Positions 23,528 to 34,544 of a DNA stretch of 64,000 nucleotides are shown here, piece after piece (within the stretch, counting starts at the first letter, position 1; each line of letters begins with the position of its first letter). The translations under genes and the position numbers were made by a program. The DNA comes from Sepioteuthis lessoniana (lineage: Eukaryota > Mollusca > Cephalopoda > Myopsida > Loliginidae): assembly GCA_963585895.1 (NCBI GenBank), contig OY757904.1, positions 161,344,742 through 161,408,741 on the forward strand, read 5' to 3'. The notes under the pieces are model-generated. The model was not told where the DNA came from and made no database searches. It worked only from the letters and a program-made list of their open reading frames with translations.

Positions 23528-24460
23528 ATCATTATTATTATCATGAGAGTTTTTCACATCAGTTTTAGCTGATGGTTTTTCACTGGAGTTTAAGTGACAG
23601 CAAGTCTCCTCAAGTCTCCAGTACTCTTCTCAGTATTCTGGCCGTTCTCAATAATGTTGTAGTTTGGATGGTCTCCACTCGTCCTCTTATTTCCAAGTTC
23701 TCTAGCCCCTTTAATAATACTTTGGTGACTGTACCAAGAGCAGCAATAACAAGTGTCACTTTCATGTTCCATAGTTTTTTTCAATTCCCTAGGAAAGTCC
23801 AAGTACTTATCCTTCTTTTCATTTTCTTTCAATTTTATTCTGTGGCTAGCCGGTCTTCTGCTATTTTCTTGTATCTTCCCTTTTTTATTTTTTGCCATAA
23901 CATAATTTGTCATTATGACATTATTTTGTGCTACAATTAAAAGAGATTCAGGTTCTTTCTAAAGTTTTCTCTTTCTTAGCAATGTCCAATTCTTCTCATG
24001 TAGTATTTCACTTGTTTATCGCGAGAAATATCCATACAGTTGTTTATCTCTTTGATGAGATTTCTGCTGTATAGTTTGGTTTCGAGTAGTTTTCTTGTTC
24101 TCCGGAGATAGTCTTTTTTGAATTTTTTCTTTCATCTCCACTGTTTGATGGTGTCTGCTTCCAATATTTCCAAGTATTTGTAAGCTTCCTTTTCTCCGAG
24201 TGTTCTGACTTTTTCTTGATTCGGTAGTTCCATTCCTTCCTTCATTTATATTTTTCCGCTTCTCATTATTAGCATGGCACATTTTTTATGCCGAATTCCA
24301 TCCCTATATCCTGACTGCACATTCTTTCTGTCTCTGTTAGGATCTCCTGTTCTTTTTCAATTTTTACAAACAGTTTGATGTCATCTCTATAATTATCATT
24401 ATTATAATTAATTTTAATTTTCATCTTTATTTTTGGTTTCTTACAATCCTTCATTCTGGG
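23528..24460 (-). pseudogene. R4/Dong-like LINE, second copy, internally deleted
   Basis: Same family as 11345-13460. Minus-strand reading gives RDDIKLFVKIEKE with SQDIGMEFGIK (RT motif C region, 24269-24400), then TTESRKSQNTRRKGSLQILG (24016-24282), and ASHRIKLKENEKKDKYLDFP of the endonuclease region (23590-23913). The segment between the RT and endonuclease parts is much shorter than in copy 1, so several hundred bases are deleted. A short trinucleotide tail (ATTATTATTATCAT on the plus strand, about 23529) marks the 3' end. Confidence 0.75.
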
Positions 24461-24655
24461 TCTTTACCCAAGACCTAGTATGAGGCACGGTAGTGATTAT
24501 ATGCATCTTATGTATGTTTTTTACTGCCACTTTCCGGGATATTTTACATTGTCATCCTAAAAAGATGAACAATTCCACAAAATGCAAATCTTTGTATTTC
24601 ATACAGGCTGGTACTGACAGGTATCTTGTTAATGTGTTTATCTGTCCCTTTCCTG

Positions 24656-25231
24656 TGTTGTATAGCCATAATGATATCGATCACAACAGCAATACAAATA
24701 CATATACAAATACAAGCAGTCTCTTTCATTTTGGATACGAACGGGTTTATTAATTTCTAGCTTCGGTCCTTGGCAACACGAGGAGAGAGAGACAATTCTT
24801 AAAAGCCTATGCTAACCATACTATGCTAACCCCACCCCAACACGCGACGCATTTTGTGATATTTAAGATCTCAATTCATCTCTGCCGGTCGAGATCCGAA
24901 AAACTCAACCTCATGCCTCAACTGTAGAAAACTCAACTGCACCTTTCAACGGTCGAATAACCTACTGCCGTCTTTTCAAAATCCTCAAATTCTCAAGACT
25001 ATCTCTTCTGGGCATGACGTCATCCAAACTCCAGACTCACTTCCTGTCTTGGGTTTATTATGACAAATGGTGATTCTCATATCCCTTCCGCTCGAGCGTA
25101 AGACTGCGCCAAATGACTATACACCTGGACTAAGAGACCCGAGTGGTTCAAAGCCATACCAAACTGAATGATGAAATATAATTAATGAAAAATGATTAAT
25201 ATAAAAAAAATCATTCCTTAATTATATAACA
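24656..25231 (-). repeat. 3' LTR of element B
   Basis: Plus-strand ends are TGTTGTATAGCCATAATG and TTAATTATATAACA. Internal landmarks are GGGTTTATTAATTTC (inverted AATAAA signal), CGAGGAGAGAGAGACAATTC, and the CRE-like TGACGTCA (25015-25022). It aligns with the copies at 26498 and 28946 and, more weakly, with family A LTRs. Confidence 0.75.
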
Positions 25232-25247
25232 CACCTTTCCTCCTCAC
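25232..25247 (-). promoter_or_regulatory. Polypurine tract of element B
   Basis: On the minus strand GTGAGGAGGAAAGGTG directly precedes the 3' LTR start TGTTATATAA. This is the expected position and composition for plus-strand priming. Confidence 0.65.
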
Positions 25248-25438
25248 AAAATAAAATCATTTTGTTATAAAAGATGACAAAATATTTTTTAAACTGATTT
25301 ATCGATGTGAAAGGATTTTAATTTTGTTTTTCTCGATTTTCTTCCTTTCCGATTTCGTCATCTGTAACAATTATGCAATATAACACTCTTCTTCATGTCG
25401 ACTTGACCAATAAAATTACAGTAACAACAAGAATAACA

Positions 25439-25678
25439 GTGGGGGGTGTCCTCGTATTGTAATGGTTAAAGCGATGGACAGCGGAATCGTAGTACGCGAG
25501 TTCGTACTCCAGTCGCGCTATTACGTTCACTTTCGGGCAAATACCCTTGGGAAAGGTATGAACCCCCTTATCCTCCCAGCTATGGGTTAAATAGTACCAC
25601 TACTGTTCTTCTTAGCGAATGGCTTTGGCATTAAATAACCTTCAAAGGTTGATATGCCATTAAACAAAGAAACCAAAC
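25439..25678 (+). mobile_element. SINE-2, best-preserved copy
   Basis: A tRNA-like head contains A-box-like TATTGTAATGGTTAAAGC and B-box-like CGAGTTCGTACTCC. The body includes CTTGGGAAAGGTATGAACCC, and the tail is GGTTGATATGCCATTAAACA then AAGAAACC. CAAGAATAACA flanks it exactly (25428-25438 and 25679-25689), an 11-bp target-site duplication typical of LINE-mobilised retroposition. Confidence 0.88.
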
Positions 25679-26497
25679 CAAGAATAACAATTCAAAAGAA
25701 CATATAAAAATCAACACTATAAAATCATTCAACCGTCCAAAAACTAAAAGTCAGTAAAAAAAAAAAAAAAAAAAGTGTTCGTATTCTCCTTCCTTTTCTT
25801 TTTTCTTTTTTTTTTTTTTCAATTTTTTAAAAATATTTTTTGGTTCTTCTTTTATTGTTTTCGTGTTTCCTTTGAAATATAAAGCAGTTTTTCTTTCTCA
25901 TGTCTCACTCTCTCTTTCTCCGTCTTTTTTCTTTTTCTTTTGCTTAATCCTTACCAATATTTATTCTGACTTTATGTCCAAATGTCTATTTTTCTTCTGA
26001 ATTTCCTTTAAACTTTAGTAATTAAATTATTCTTCTTATCAGCGAATATTTCCTTTCCTTTTCATTTCTTCTTATCTTATGATTCAATGTCTATTTTACT
26101 TTACCAATTGGCATGTATCATTTTTCTCTTCAGTTTTTTTTTTTTTTTTTTTTGTTTTCTTCTTTTTCACGGATCAATTCCTCATTTTCCGTCTTTTACT
26201 CTTTTTGCTTTCCTTCTATATCCGTAACTCATTACTTCGAATCTTTTTCTCTCGTAATCTCTGTCATTAATTTATATATATATATATGTATATTTTTTTA
26301 ATAACGCACACTATCATTATCCGTGCCCCTGTACATTTTCCATTAAGCGTCCTTTACAACTAAGCATGCCTCGTAATTAAACCAAGGTAAATGTGGTAAA
26401 ATTTCCCAGGAACCTATTTTTCTTTCCAACCAACACAAACCGTTCCCGTTTTCGTCCCCTTTTTCTTCAATTTTTGACCTCCGTCAATCGGTCCATC

Positions 26498-27059
26498 TGT
26501 TGTATTGCCACATACATATACACAATACAAATATTAGCAGAAACATAGTCAACAATAATGAACGAACTTCAATGAACGAACGAACACACTTCTTTATAAA
26601 AATATAATCTCTCACACTTTATTCTCGAAAGGGTTGATGTTGGTTGTGTGTGAGAGGTGAGCTGAAGATGGAGACAGACTACTATATTGACCCAGCAGTA
26701 CTTCTTTCTCATCTTGGCCGGATTGCTCAACTGTAGGTCACTAAGGGCCCAAAGCCCTCTGTCTGCCGCTAGCTCTCAATTCGGCATTTTGTCTCCAACT
26801 GACTGTTTTTCAAAATACCCAAATTCTCAGCCCATCGCTTCCGGGCATGACGTCATTCACACTCCAGTCCTATTTCCTATCTGGGGTTTATAATGACAAT
26901 TGTGATTGTCATATTCTCTGCGCACGAGCGTAAACTGTACCCAATGTCTGTGCACCTGAACCAAGAGCCGAATAGTTCAAAGCCCAACCAAACTGAATGA
27001 TAAAATATAATTAACGAAAAATGATTAATATAAAAATATCATTCCGTAATTATATAACA
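26498..27059 (-). mobile_element. Solo LTR, family B, nested in element B
   Basis: Ends TGTTGTATTGCCACATAC and CGTAATTATATAACA, with the CRE-like TGACGTCA at 26848-26855. CATC flanks both sides (26494-26497 and 27060-27063), a 4-bp target-site duplication. It is diverged from the host element's own LTRs, so it is a separate, related family member. Confidence 0.82.
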
Positions 27060-28452
27060 CATCTCTCATCTTTTCAATAGCTAACGAGTACCTTTTTTCT
27101 TTTTCTTTCAACAAGTATATCTACAAAAGCATGGCTCATATCCAACCATCATTTCTTTACTTTTACTTATTCCGACCACGACAACACAATACTTGTTTCT
27201 TGCTTACTCCCAAAGATGAGTTAAAATATCCTGGGGGTTCTTTTGTTCAGCAATCCAAACCCTTTACTCTGTCCGCTGCTTTTTCCACTGCCCTTCAGTC
27301 TATTTTCTTTCTCTTTTTCAATAGTTAACTAGGTTACTTTATTTATCTCTCTATTTGGTCAACTATATTTCTCCCTCAAGAACAATTCAAAACCGAGCCC
27401 ATAAAATTTCTGGTGCATAAAACGAGATACGTCAAGATTTTACACACATACTCCCTAATTTCCCATCCCTTGTTTCAAAATATCCTCTTCAACACAATGG
27501 TCAGGCTTCTTACCAAACCACCAAATTCTCGACCCCATTCTAGGGGAACCTTCACAACCCGGTCTGGCCACTAACCAGTACCTCAAATAAAGCCTCAAAC
27601 CCATTCTAAGGGGAAATCACAAAATACTGGCCTGGCCACTATTCAGTACCTCAAATTTCTCGACTCCTCTCAAGGGGGAAACCTTTACAAAACCTGGTAT
27701 GGCTTCTACCAGTATCCAAAATATCGATCCCATTCTAGGAAGACTTCACAGAACGCTTCCAATTTCCACTTTTCCAAACATCGAACCCGTCTCATAGACC
27801 TAATAACGGATCTAAAGGTATATGAGCATTCTCCCGCCAAAATATCGCAGATGCCTGGATCCTTCCAGAGCTCCGATTAAAATCTTAATCTCAAATTTCA
27901 ATGCGTTACGATAGCATCCACAAGTTACGACAAAATTTCATTCACAAACATTTTGTTTACTAAGTTCATTCACGAAAGGCCCAAAATCCTGATAGTCTCC
28001 CTATTCGAAACTTGTGTTTTTTTCACCTGTCACTTTTTGAAATATCACAAAAACAATATTTTCTGTTTCTCTTTCTTTTTTCTTTCTATCCCCTCATGAT
28101 TCATAGTACCAAAACATAGCAGTAAATTGTATCAACTCATATATAAAACATATTGGATTTTACCACCGATTTCTAATTTTTTTTTATAATTATTAAAATT
28201 CTATTGGACGTGATTCTTAAAACCTTGAAAGACAGATTCAACCAAATCTTTTTCATAATTAGCTAAATTTTACCAACGCGAACCAGGAAATTCAATGATA
28301 CGCAGAAGGAAAAATTACTTTTCTTAATTTGAGCAATGTACCTACCACTTTTCCTTTTTTTTTTTTTTTTTACGTAATTAAATAAATTTTATCGGGTACG
28401 AACCACCCAACTTAAAATGACAGAGAAAGACATAAAATTTATACAATGAGCA
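27060..28452 (-). other. Element B internal region, non-coding
   Basis: Read on the minus strand this is A/G-rich with no protein domain. Pyrimidine-rich plus-strand tracts give many false open frames. It includes a repeated phrase, GAGCAATGTACCT, at 28331 and 28448. CAAGGGGGAAACC and AGGGGAAATCAC blocks repeat about every 60-75 bp at 27540-27740. Confidence 0.5.
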
Positions 28453-28705
28453 ATGTACCTTATTTTTCTTTTTCTTTTCTTTTCATGCCTTCTTCTCGAT
28501 TCTTTTGTTTTAATTTTTCCTTCTTCGTTCTGGGGCCATCATGTCGAACTTTTCCTTCTTTTTTCTAACCTGTTGCTTGTCTTTGGCGTTCTCCTTTTCT
28601 CCGCTCTTCTTGGTCGGGGTGCTGCATTTTTTCTTGTCTTTGGAGTTGAGTTCTTTTCTTTACGTTGTTTCCTTCTTCAGCCGGGGGGGGGGTAGCACAG
28701 TTGTT
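28453..28705 (-). other. Lysine-rich purine leader of element B with donor-like end
   Basis: Minus-strand translation in pieces gives lysine- and glutamate-rich peptide (for example AKDKQQVRKKKEKF). It ends at AATAAG followed by GTACATTGCTCATT, which matches the AATAAGAAG GTATTTGCTCATT of element A (41532-41556). The GT after AAG looks like a 5' splice site. The frame is interrupted by stops. Confidence 0.5.
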
Positions 28706-28916
28706 TTTCTTTTTTTTTTTTTTTTTTTTTTTTTGAGGTCTTATTGTTCATCTTACGGTCTCTCTCTCCCACCTGAAACGGCAGTCGTCTAAAATTGATT
28801 TCCATCATTCTTAGCCGCTTCTAATCGACTAAAGTACCATGATTCGTCGAGTGGACAACCCAAATTCAAAATCAATCTATGTCTTGCTTTTTTTTTTCTT
28901 CTTGCAAAAGATATAG

Positions 28917-28933
28917 CAAGTCACTGCGCACCA
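28917..28933 (-). promoter_or_regulatory. Primer-binding-site-like region of element B
   Basis: Minus strand TGGTGCGCAGTGACTTG lies 12 bases inside the 5' LTR end. It begins with TGG as a PBS must and aligns with TGGTGTCAGAACTTGGG of element A, with insertions and substitutions. The tRNA is unclear in this decayed copy. Confidence 0.5.
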
Positions 28934-28945
28934 AATCGTCTATTA

Positions 28946-29467
28946 TGTCGATTTGGTGATCTCAATCACAACAATAATACAAATACAGGCGGACTCTTTC
29001 TTTTCAGACACGAACGGGTTTATTAATTTCTGGCTTCGTTCCATGGCGACACGAGGAGAGAGACACAATTCTTAAAAGTCTATGCTAACCATACTATGCT
29101 GACCCCACCCCGACGCGCGGCACATTTTGTGATGTTTAATATCTCAATTCATCTCTGCCGGTCGAGATCCGAAGAACTCAACAGCATGCCTCGACGGTAG
29201 ACAACTCAACTGCCCTCTTTTCAAAATCCTCAAATTCTCAAGACCATCACATCTGGGCATCCACACTCCAACTCCATTTCCTGTCTGGAGGTTTATTATA
29301 ACAAATGGTGATTGTCATAACCTTTTCGCGCGGGCGTAAGACTGCACCAAATGACTATGCACCTGGACTAAAAGACCTGAGTGGTTCAAAGCCTTTTCAA
29401 ACTGAATGATGAAATATAATCCACGAAAAATGATTAATATAAAAAATCATTCCTTAATCATATAACT
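28946..29467 (-). repeat. 5' LTR of element B
   Basis: Shares ATCACAACAATAATACAAAT, GAACGGGTTTATTAATTTCT, GAGGAGAGAGACACAATTCT and GATTAATATAAAAAATCATT with 24656-25231. The CRE-like motif is deleted in this copy (CTGGGCATCCACACTCC). The outer end is slightly changed (ATATAACTA instead of ATATAACA). Confidence 0.72.
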
Positions 29468-29991
29468 ACCCAAGGTTCCCTCAATTACTTGAACGGTCGT
29501 ATTTTAAAGATACAATATTTTTTTCAATTTCTATTTCCTGGTCTTTGTATTTACTTATTTTATCATGTTCTTTGTTGTCACAATTAGAAGTCATGTTTTT
29601 TCTTTTATAGTACTTAACCACAATATCTGGTCTGTTGCTCTTAATTGTTCTATCAGTTTTGAGAGCAAATTCCCGACGAATAGTCGCTTCTTTTGCTTCT
29701 GTTATTCATTCTAGTTGGTGTTAATACCATTTTTCAGATTTCGGTATTTGACAACTGAATATAATATCCTATTTTATCATGCCTTTCTTTTTATTCACTC
29801 GATGTTCGGATTGAACAACCGGACACTAAATGGTCAATCGATTCGATTTTTTTTTTCGTAAAATCTACATATTGGGTTTGATTCAGTTTTTAGAAGGGTT
29901 GCCTGGTAGTTTCTAATATGTAGGCTTGGTCCTGCGTTGCTATTATTAAGCCTTCTATTTCTAAATTCAATCCAACTTTTTTCAGCCCGTG
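29468..29991 (-). pseudogene. Old LINE, endonuclease end (segment 1 of 4)
   Basis: Minus-strand reading shows RPDIVVKYYKRKNMT near 29600-29640 and the KISKYKDQEIEIEK stretch near 29540. These correspond to the restriction-like endonuclease (PD motif) and the following KY.DL helix of R4/Dong-type LINEs. Reading frames are broken. It appears to continue at 30266-30650. Confidence 0.6.
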
Positions 29992-30262
29992 ATGTAATGG
30001 TTATCGTCGTAGGAATTGGACACGGCGACACGAGTTCAAATCCTCGATGAGACTGAATGCATTTCACATAGCACTAATGCTCTTGGGAAAGGTATGAATC
30101 CAATTATTCTCCCTCTAGCTATGGGTGAATAGTAGGACAAACTAGGTTCTTCAGCCTTGGTGAGGCAACTAGTCTAGGAGAAGGAAAACTCTGAATTCAA
30201 ACCTATTAAACTCCACTTAAAAATCGACCTTGTGTCATGTCCTACCCGAGCGGAGGGGTTGG
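29992..30262 (+). mobile_element. SINE-1 copy, full length
   Basis: A tRNA-like head with A-box-like TGATGTAATGGTTATCG and B-box-like CGAGTTCAAATCCTC is followed by the body (CTCCCTCTAGCTATGGGTGA, AACTAGTCTAGGAGAAGGAA). The tail is GACCTTGTGTCATGTCCTAC plus CCGAGCGGAGGGGTTGG. It sits inside the old minus-strand LINE. Confidence 0.85.
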
Positions 30263-30265
30263 TAA

Positions 30266-30650
30266 ATATGATTACGGCATTTCAAACTCTTTGTGCGTAT
30301 TGTCCATGAAGAGGTTTTTGTTCCCAGGTGTTTTTTTAATTGATTTGTTCATTGTACTTTTGTTTCTTATATGTTTTTTGCTGCTCTATTGCTTTATCGT
30401 TTATGCGTATTTCTTTCGCTAGGAAGTCGAGTTGTGTAGCAGTTTTTTCTTTACTTCCGTTGCTAATTGAATATTTTTTTCCTTTTACATCTCGGGTGTG
30501 TTTACTAACTATAGCATCCAACTTGTTGTAGTATCTAAGAATTTCTTTAATCCAAGAGATTACTTTTGTTGGTCTCTTATAGTTGGATTAATCCTCTTCC
30601 ACAATTTTTTCTATATCTGCTCTTGGGTGATGCATTCTATGGCAGCTTAT
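30266..30650 (-). pseudogene. Old LINE, RT-endonuclease linker (segment 2 of 4)
   Basis: Minus-strand frame 30336-30521 gives VSKHTRDVKGKKYSISNGSK followed by KTATQLDFLAKEI, and upstream CGRGLI-like sequence. This is the linker found between RT and endonuclease in R4/Dong-like proteins. It is cut at 30650 by element C. Confidence 0.6.
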
Positions 30651-31250
30651 TGTAGCACTATGTGGGTAGGCCGCCAAAGCAGACGAGTCTGTTTTGGCGC
30701 GAAACCAGACAAAGGATTCTTGGACATGAAATCTCGCCGTATCCGGAAGTGGGAAGGGGACGCGAGAGAGGCAGTTGACGGGGGACCGGACGAGAGTAGA
30801 CGACGCGACCCAGCAGAGGGCAGTTGGCGGCTGGAGAGCAGAGAGGGCAGTTGGCGGCTGGACAGCAGAGAGGCGAACAGCAGAGGTTGGGGTGGATCCA
30901 CGGACACCGGAGCAGAGAGGCGAGGCAGCATGGGATAGGGTCCAGCGAGAGTGAGTCAAGATGAGTCTGATTCCAGTAGCATTGTGGAATTTTCGCTAGT
31001 AACCCACGCTAGCGATAGTCTGCACATGCATGTAGTGTTGCATACCTTCCTCTGCTCTTGGTTAGCCCCAAGCTTTGTTCGTGTTTGTTCGTTTGTCCTT
31101 CTATTTTCTCCGTTCCCTCGATCGTATTCTTGTGTAAGTAAAGAAATGTGCGTTGCCCCCTCGAACCACTAGTTGATCACCGGCCGGCTAAGAAGTGGAA
31201 TGGTTAGAAGACAGAGATAATGTGGTGGGGGAGAGGGTGTAACGTTTACA
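30651..31250 (+). repeat. 5' LTR of element C
   Basis: Begins TGTAGCACTATGTGGGTAGG and ends GGTGTAACGTTTACA. An internal G/C-rich region (30757-30890) holds repeats of AGCAGAGGGCAGTTGGCGGC. GGTAACC-type sequence is absent, and no AATAAA signal is evident. Open frames on both strands in this block are LTR shadows. Confidence 0.9.
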
Positions 31251-31252
31251 AA

Positions 31253-31268
31253 TGGTGCCGTTGACCAG
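31253..31268 (+). promoter_or_regulatory. Primer-binding site, tRNA-His-like
   Basis: TGGTGCCGTTGACCAG starts 2 bases after the LTR. Its first nine bases are complementary to the 3' end of animal tRNA-His with CCA (recalled); an extra T then interrupts the match before GAC. The gypsy element at 59294 uses a similar site. Confidence 0.6.
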
Positions 31269-31461
31269 AGAAAAAAAAACCTGATGAAAAAAAATTGAAA
31301 TTGATCGGGGAGCGGGGGAGTTTAGAGACTGACAGACGAACGGAAAAAGAAAAAAGAGAAAAAGGCCATAAAGACCGCCACCAGCGAGACAGAGAGAAAA
31401 GAAAAAGAAAACGGAAGAGACAAAGAAAAAAAGTGGAAAAGAAAGAAATCTACAAAGGTAG
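31265..31461 (+). other. Lysine/arginine-rich purine leader of element C
   Basis: An open frame without an ATG runs from just after the PBS with dense Lys, Arg and Glu (for example REKRKRKRKRQRKKVEKKE) up to CAAAG followed by GTAGGA at 31458, a donor-like site. An acceptor-like TTTTGTTTGTTGCAG ends at 33244. Function is not known. Confidence 0.45.
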
Positions 31462-33395
31462 GAATACACATTCCCCCCTCCCCCACTGCACTCGAATATA
31501 AGAACAAAAAAAAAAGATTTGTTAGATTAAGGAAATTTTAAGATGTAGAAAAAAAAAACAAGTAACCTATTTCGTTTTTGTGTGTGTGTGTGTATGTTTA
31601 ACCCCTTAACCGCTGATAATTTTTGTTGTATTTTTGTTAGAAGGTAAGGGAAGGTCTTCTTCTTCCCCTACCCGCTTTTCACACTTAACTTGACCGGTAG
31701 AATTCAAATGCTTTTTTTTTCTACTTCTTCGTAGCAGTTTCACATAGTAATTTTTATACTTACGTGTTAGGACCAGTGGCTTAAAAAAGCTAGTCCGTTC
31801 TGGGAAGTTTTATAGTAATTTTTTTTATGCTGGAAAGGTGATAAGTCATCGATTAAAAAAAAAAATATTCTTTTTGCTGCAAGGTTCACTAAAAGAAAAA
31901 AAAATTGTGGTATTTCAAAACCCCAGAGAAAGGGAAGATGAAACGAAAAATAAGAGAGAGAGTGAGATTTCTAAGCTAGGTTAAAATCGACTGGTCAAAG
32001 TCGGGTCGTTCCGAGTGAAGAGGGTAGAAGGTGGAGGAAAGCTTCTACCACAAAAACTAAAAAAATAAAAAAATAAAATGGAAAATATAAAAAAAAATGA
32101 AAAAATAAAATAAAATAAAAATGGCGGAAAAATTTGAACAAAGAAAAAGAAGGAAGAACAGATAAAGTCAAGAAAAAAAAAAGAAAGAAAAAGAGAGAAC
32201 GAAAAGTAGAAAGAAAGAAAGATTGCAAGGGAATTTTTGTCACTGCATCCATGCCTGTCTCTGTTAAAAAAAAAAGAAAGAAAAAAAAGAAAGAAAGAAA
32301 GAAAAAGAATAAGTAAACTTTGGATTTTAGGAAGAAAAGAAAGTTTTTGTTTTTTTTGTGGATTTAAAAAAAAACGGTTGGAAGCAAACGCTATCCCCTC
32401 CCACACCACCCCCGGTAGAGGGAAGAATTCAAGTGGACAGGAGAGAAGGAAAGTAAGACGCAAAGAGAAATGGTGGAAGTGGGCAGAGATCTCAAGGGAA
32501 GAGAGACAAGGGTTAGAAGGTGGATGCGTGACAGATTCCTTCAGAACAATTTTATTTTATATAATTGTCAATTGTAGTTATTTTTATTTTTTTATTTTTT
32601 TGTCTGTGAATTGTTTATTAATTTTTTTTCTGTTGTTTAACTTGTGTGGATTTTTTTTTTTTTTTTGCTATCCTTTGTTTTGGTTTGTTTGTTTGTTTTT
32701 GTTATACTTGCCTTGTTTTTTGTTGGTTTTGGGGGACTGGGCTTACCGTGTCATTTGCTTTGTTGTTTATTGTTATTTGTTTATTTTTTTTTTTTTAATT
32801 TATTTTTATTTTATTTTTTTTTTACCTTCATGGATTTTCTGGGTTTATTTTTTGTAAGTTTAACTGCTCTTGGCACTTCTTCACTTCGTCTGATCGTGTT
32901 CCCCCTGGGAGGGGTTGCACGGGGACCCTGTTTCGCGGACTGGTATCGAGGGGTAGTAAGTTATACAAATGATGATTTGGGAAAGCGAGTGGCCTGATTG
33001 ACATAGAATTGATGAACATGGTACCGAGGAAACGGTTGACGATGGGTTGGGAAGACGATACCTGGGCGCGGGGCAGTGTCCGGTTGCTCCTCCCCCCCTG
33101 GCTGGTCATGGCTGGACGATCTGGGAGATGGTGTCAATTGCTTGTTTTTTTTCTTATCTTTTGAAAATCCATGGGGATTGATGGCTGGCAACCAGTTACA
33201 GTGAATTTTCAGTAACTCTGAGAGACTTGTTTTGTTTGTTGCAGGGGGCAGTGAAGGCCCCCAGGTTGGGAGGTGAATTCCACAGTGCTTTTTGGAACAT
33301 TATTCCTGTTACGGCACCGATCGAACTGCGGAGATTACTGATGCTCCCACGTCGTAAGGAAAGGGGGGAGACAAGTCCAAAAATACTCCTGAATT
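31462..33395 (+). other. Element C internal region, non-coding
   Basis: A/G-rich and T-rich tracts with no protein family. The longest frames (160 and 206 codons at 31981-32463 and 32237-32857) are Phe/Leu/Lys low-complexity and I reject them as genes. Further donor-like AAGGTAAG sequences lie near 31640. Confidence 0.5.
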
Positions 33396-33612
33396 GTTGG
33401 GTAGGGGTGGTTAAAATTCCCCTGTGTTCTGATGGGTTGGAGAATGGGGTGAAATGTTCGAAAATTGAATAACGTTGGAGGTGAATGGAAAAGTCCTCTT
33501 AAAATCGTTGGGTAGGGGTGGTTAAAATTCCCCTGTGTTTTGTTGGGTGGGGGCGGGGCGAATTGAAAGAAAATTGAATAATGTTGGAGGTGAATCAAAA
33601 AGTCCTATTGAA
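33396..33612 (+). repeat. Tandem duplication inside element C, 111-bp unit
   Basis: GTTGGGTAGGGGTGGTTAAA plus ATTCCCCTGTGTT starts at 33396 and again at 33507; both units end in GTTGGAGGTGAAT plus a following AAAGTCCT. Confidence 0.85.
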
Positions 33613-33876
33613 ATGAAAAATAGGGATGAGTCAGGAGACCCCAGAATTGTTCACAGGAGAGCAAGGTGGAAGAGCTGAATCCAGCAATATTTTTTTTATT
33701 TTTAAATTTTTTTTTATGTGTATGATGATATGGTGTTGTTATATTATTTATTATTTTTTTTTAGGGGACGACCGAACCCCTTTAAAATTTTGTAAGTTCG
33801 GTTGCTACTTCCTGTAAATGTTTTTTTTTTTTTTGCTTGTTGTTAAATTGTGTTGTAATTTATTGAGAATAAATGA

Positions 33877-33897
33877 CAAGGGTAAGAGAGGGAGGTA
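33877..33897 (+). promoter_or_regulatory. Polypurine tract of element C
   Basis: AAGGGTAAGAGAGGGAGG followed by TA sits directly before the 3' LTR. Confidence 0.75.
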
Positions 33898-34540
33898 TGT
33901 AGCACTATGTGGGTAGGCCGCCAAAGCAGACGAGTCTGTTTTGGCGCGAAACCAGACAAAGGATTCTTGGACATGAAATCTCGCCGTATCCGGAAGTGGA
34001 AAGGGGACGCGAGAGAGGCAGTTGACGGGGGACCCGGACGAGAGTTGACGACGCGACCCAGCAGAGGGCAGTTGGCGGCTGGACAGAGAGAGGCAGTTGA
34101 CGACGCGACCGAGCAGAGGGCAGTTGGCGGCTGGACAGAGAGAGTCGAACAGAGAGGTTGGCGTGGATCCACGGACAGGGGAGTCAACACCAGACACCGG
34201 AGCAGAGAGGCGAGGCAGCATGGGATAGGGTCCAGCGAAAGTGAGTCAAGATGAGTCTGATTCCAGTAGCATTGCGGAATTTTCGCTAGTAACCCACGCT
34301 AGCGATAGTCCGCACATGCATATAGTGTTGCAATACCTTCCTCTGCTCTTGGTTAACCCCAAGCTTTGTTCGTGTTTGTTCGTTGTCCTTCTATTTTCTC
34401 CGTTCCCTCGATCGTATTCTTGTGTAGGTAAAGAAAAGTGCGTTGCCCCCTCGAACCACTAGTTGATCACCGGCCGGCTAAGAAGTGGAATGGTTAGAAG
34501 ACAGAGATAATGTGGTGGGGGAGAGGGGGTAACGTTTACA
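33898..34540 (+). repeat. 3' LTR of element C
   Basis: Same as the 5' LTR except for small changes and about 43 extra bases, mainly from one more unit of the AGCAGAGGGCAGTTGGCGGC array (34015-34160). Confidence 0.9.
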
Positions 34541-34544
34541 TTAT

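Larger units (their letters stand above)
24656..29467 (-). mobile_element. Non-autonomous LTR retrotransposon, family B
   Basis: Two LTRs in the same minus orientation (28946-29467 as 5', 24656-25231 as 3') flank about 3.7 kb without gag, RT or integrase. The 5' LTR is followed by a primer-binding-like region, then a lysine-rich purine leader with a splice-donor-like end. At the other end a purine-rich tract abuts the 3' LTR. The arrangement and several internal blocks match the family A element at 40596-43861. A SINE (25439-25678) and a solo LTR (26498-27059) inserted later. I found no convincing target-site duplication for the whole element. Confidence 0.7.
30651..34540 (+). mobile_element. 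Non-autonomous LTR retrotransposon, family C
   Basis: Complete by structure. It has a 5' LTR (30651-31250), a PBS, 2.65 kb of internal DNA without gag-pol domains, a polypurine tract and a 3' LTR (33898-34540). TTAT flanks it on both sides (30647-30650 and 34541-34544). The LTRs are nearly identical apart from indels in a short tandem array, implying a fairly recent insertion. The two ends join pieces of the same old LINE. Confidence 0.9.

Noticed and set aside
24493-24753. Overlapping 86- and 61-codon frames
   Set aside because: They run from LINE flank into the element B LTR.
25439-25520. Possible tRNA gene
   Set aside because: Head of SINE-2: same sequence in several dispersed copies, poor acceptor stem pairing, SINE body attached and a retroposition duplication around it.
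24656-29467. Three B LTRs as a tandem LTR-internal-LTR-internal-LTR array
   Set aside because: The middle LTR has its own perfect CATC duplication, so it is a nested solo LTR.
30498-30959. 146-codon plus and 123-codon minus frames in the 5' LTR of element C
   Set aside because: They cross the LINE/LTR junction or are LTR shadows; the same shadows recur in the 3' LTR and track the LTR minisatellite.
31981-32857. Frames of 160 and 206 codons inside element C
   Set aside because: Phe/Leu- or Lys-rich low complexity on overlapping strands, from A/G- and T-rich tracts of a non-coding element.
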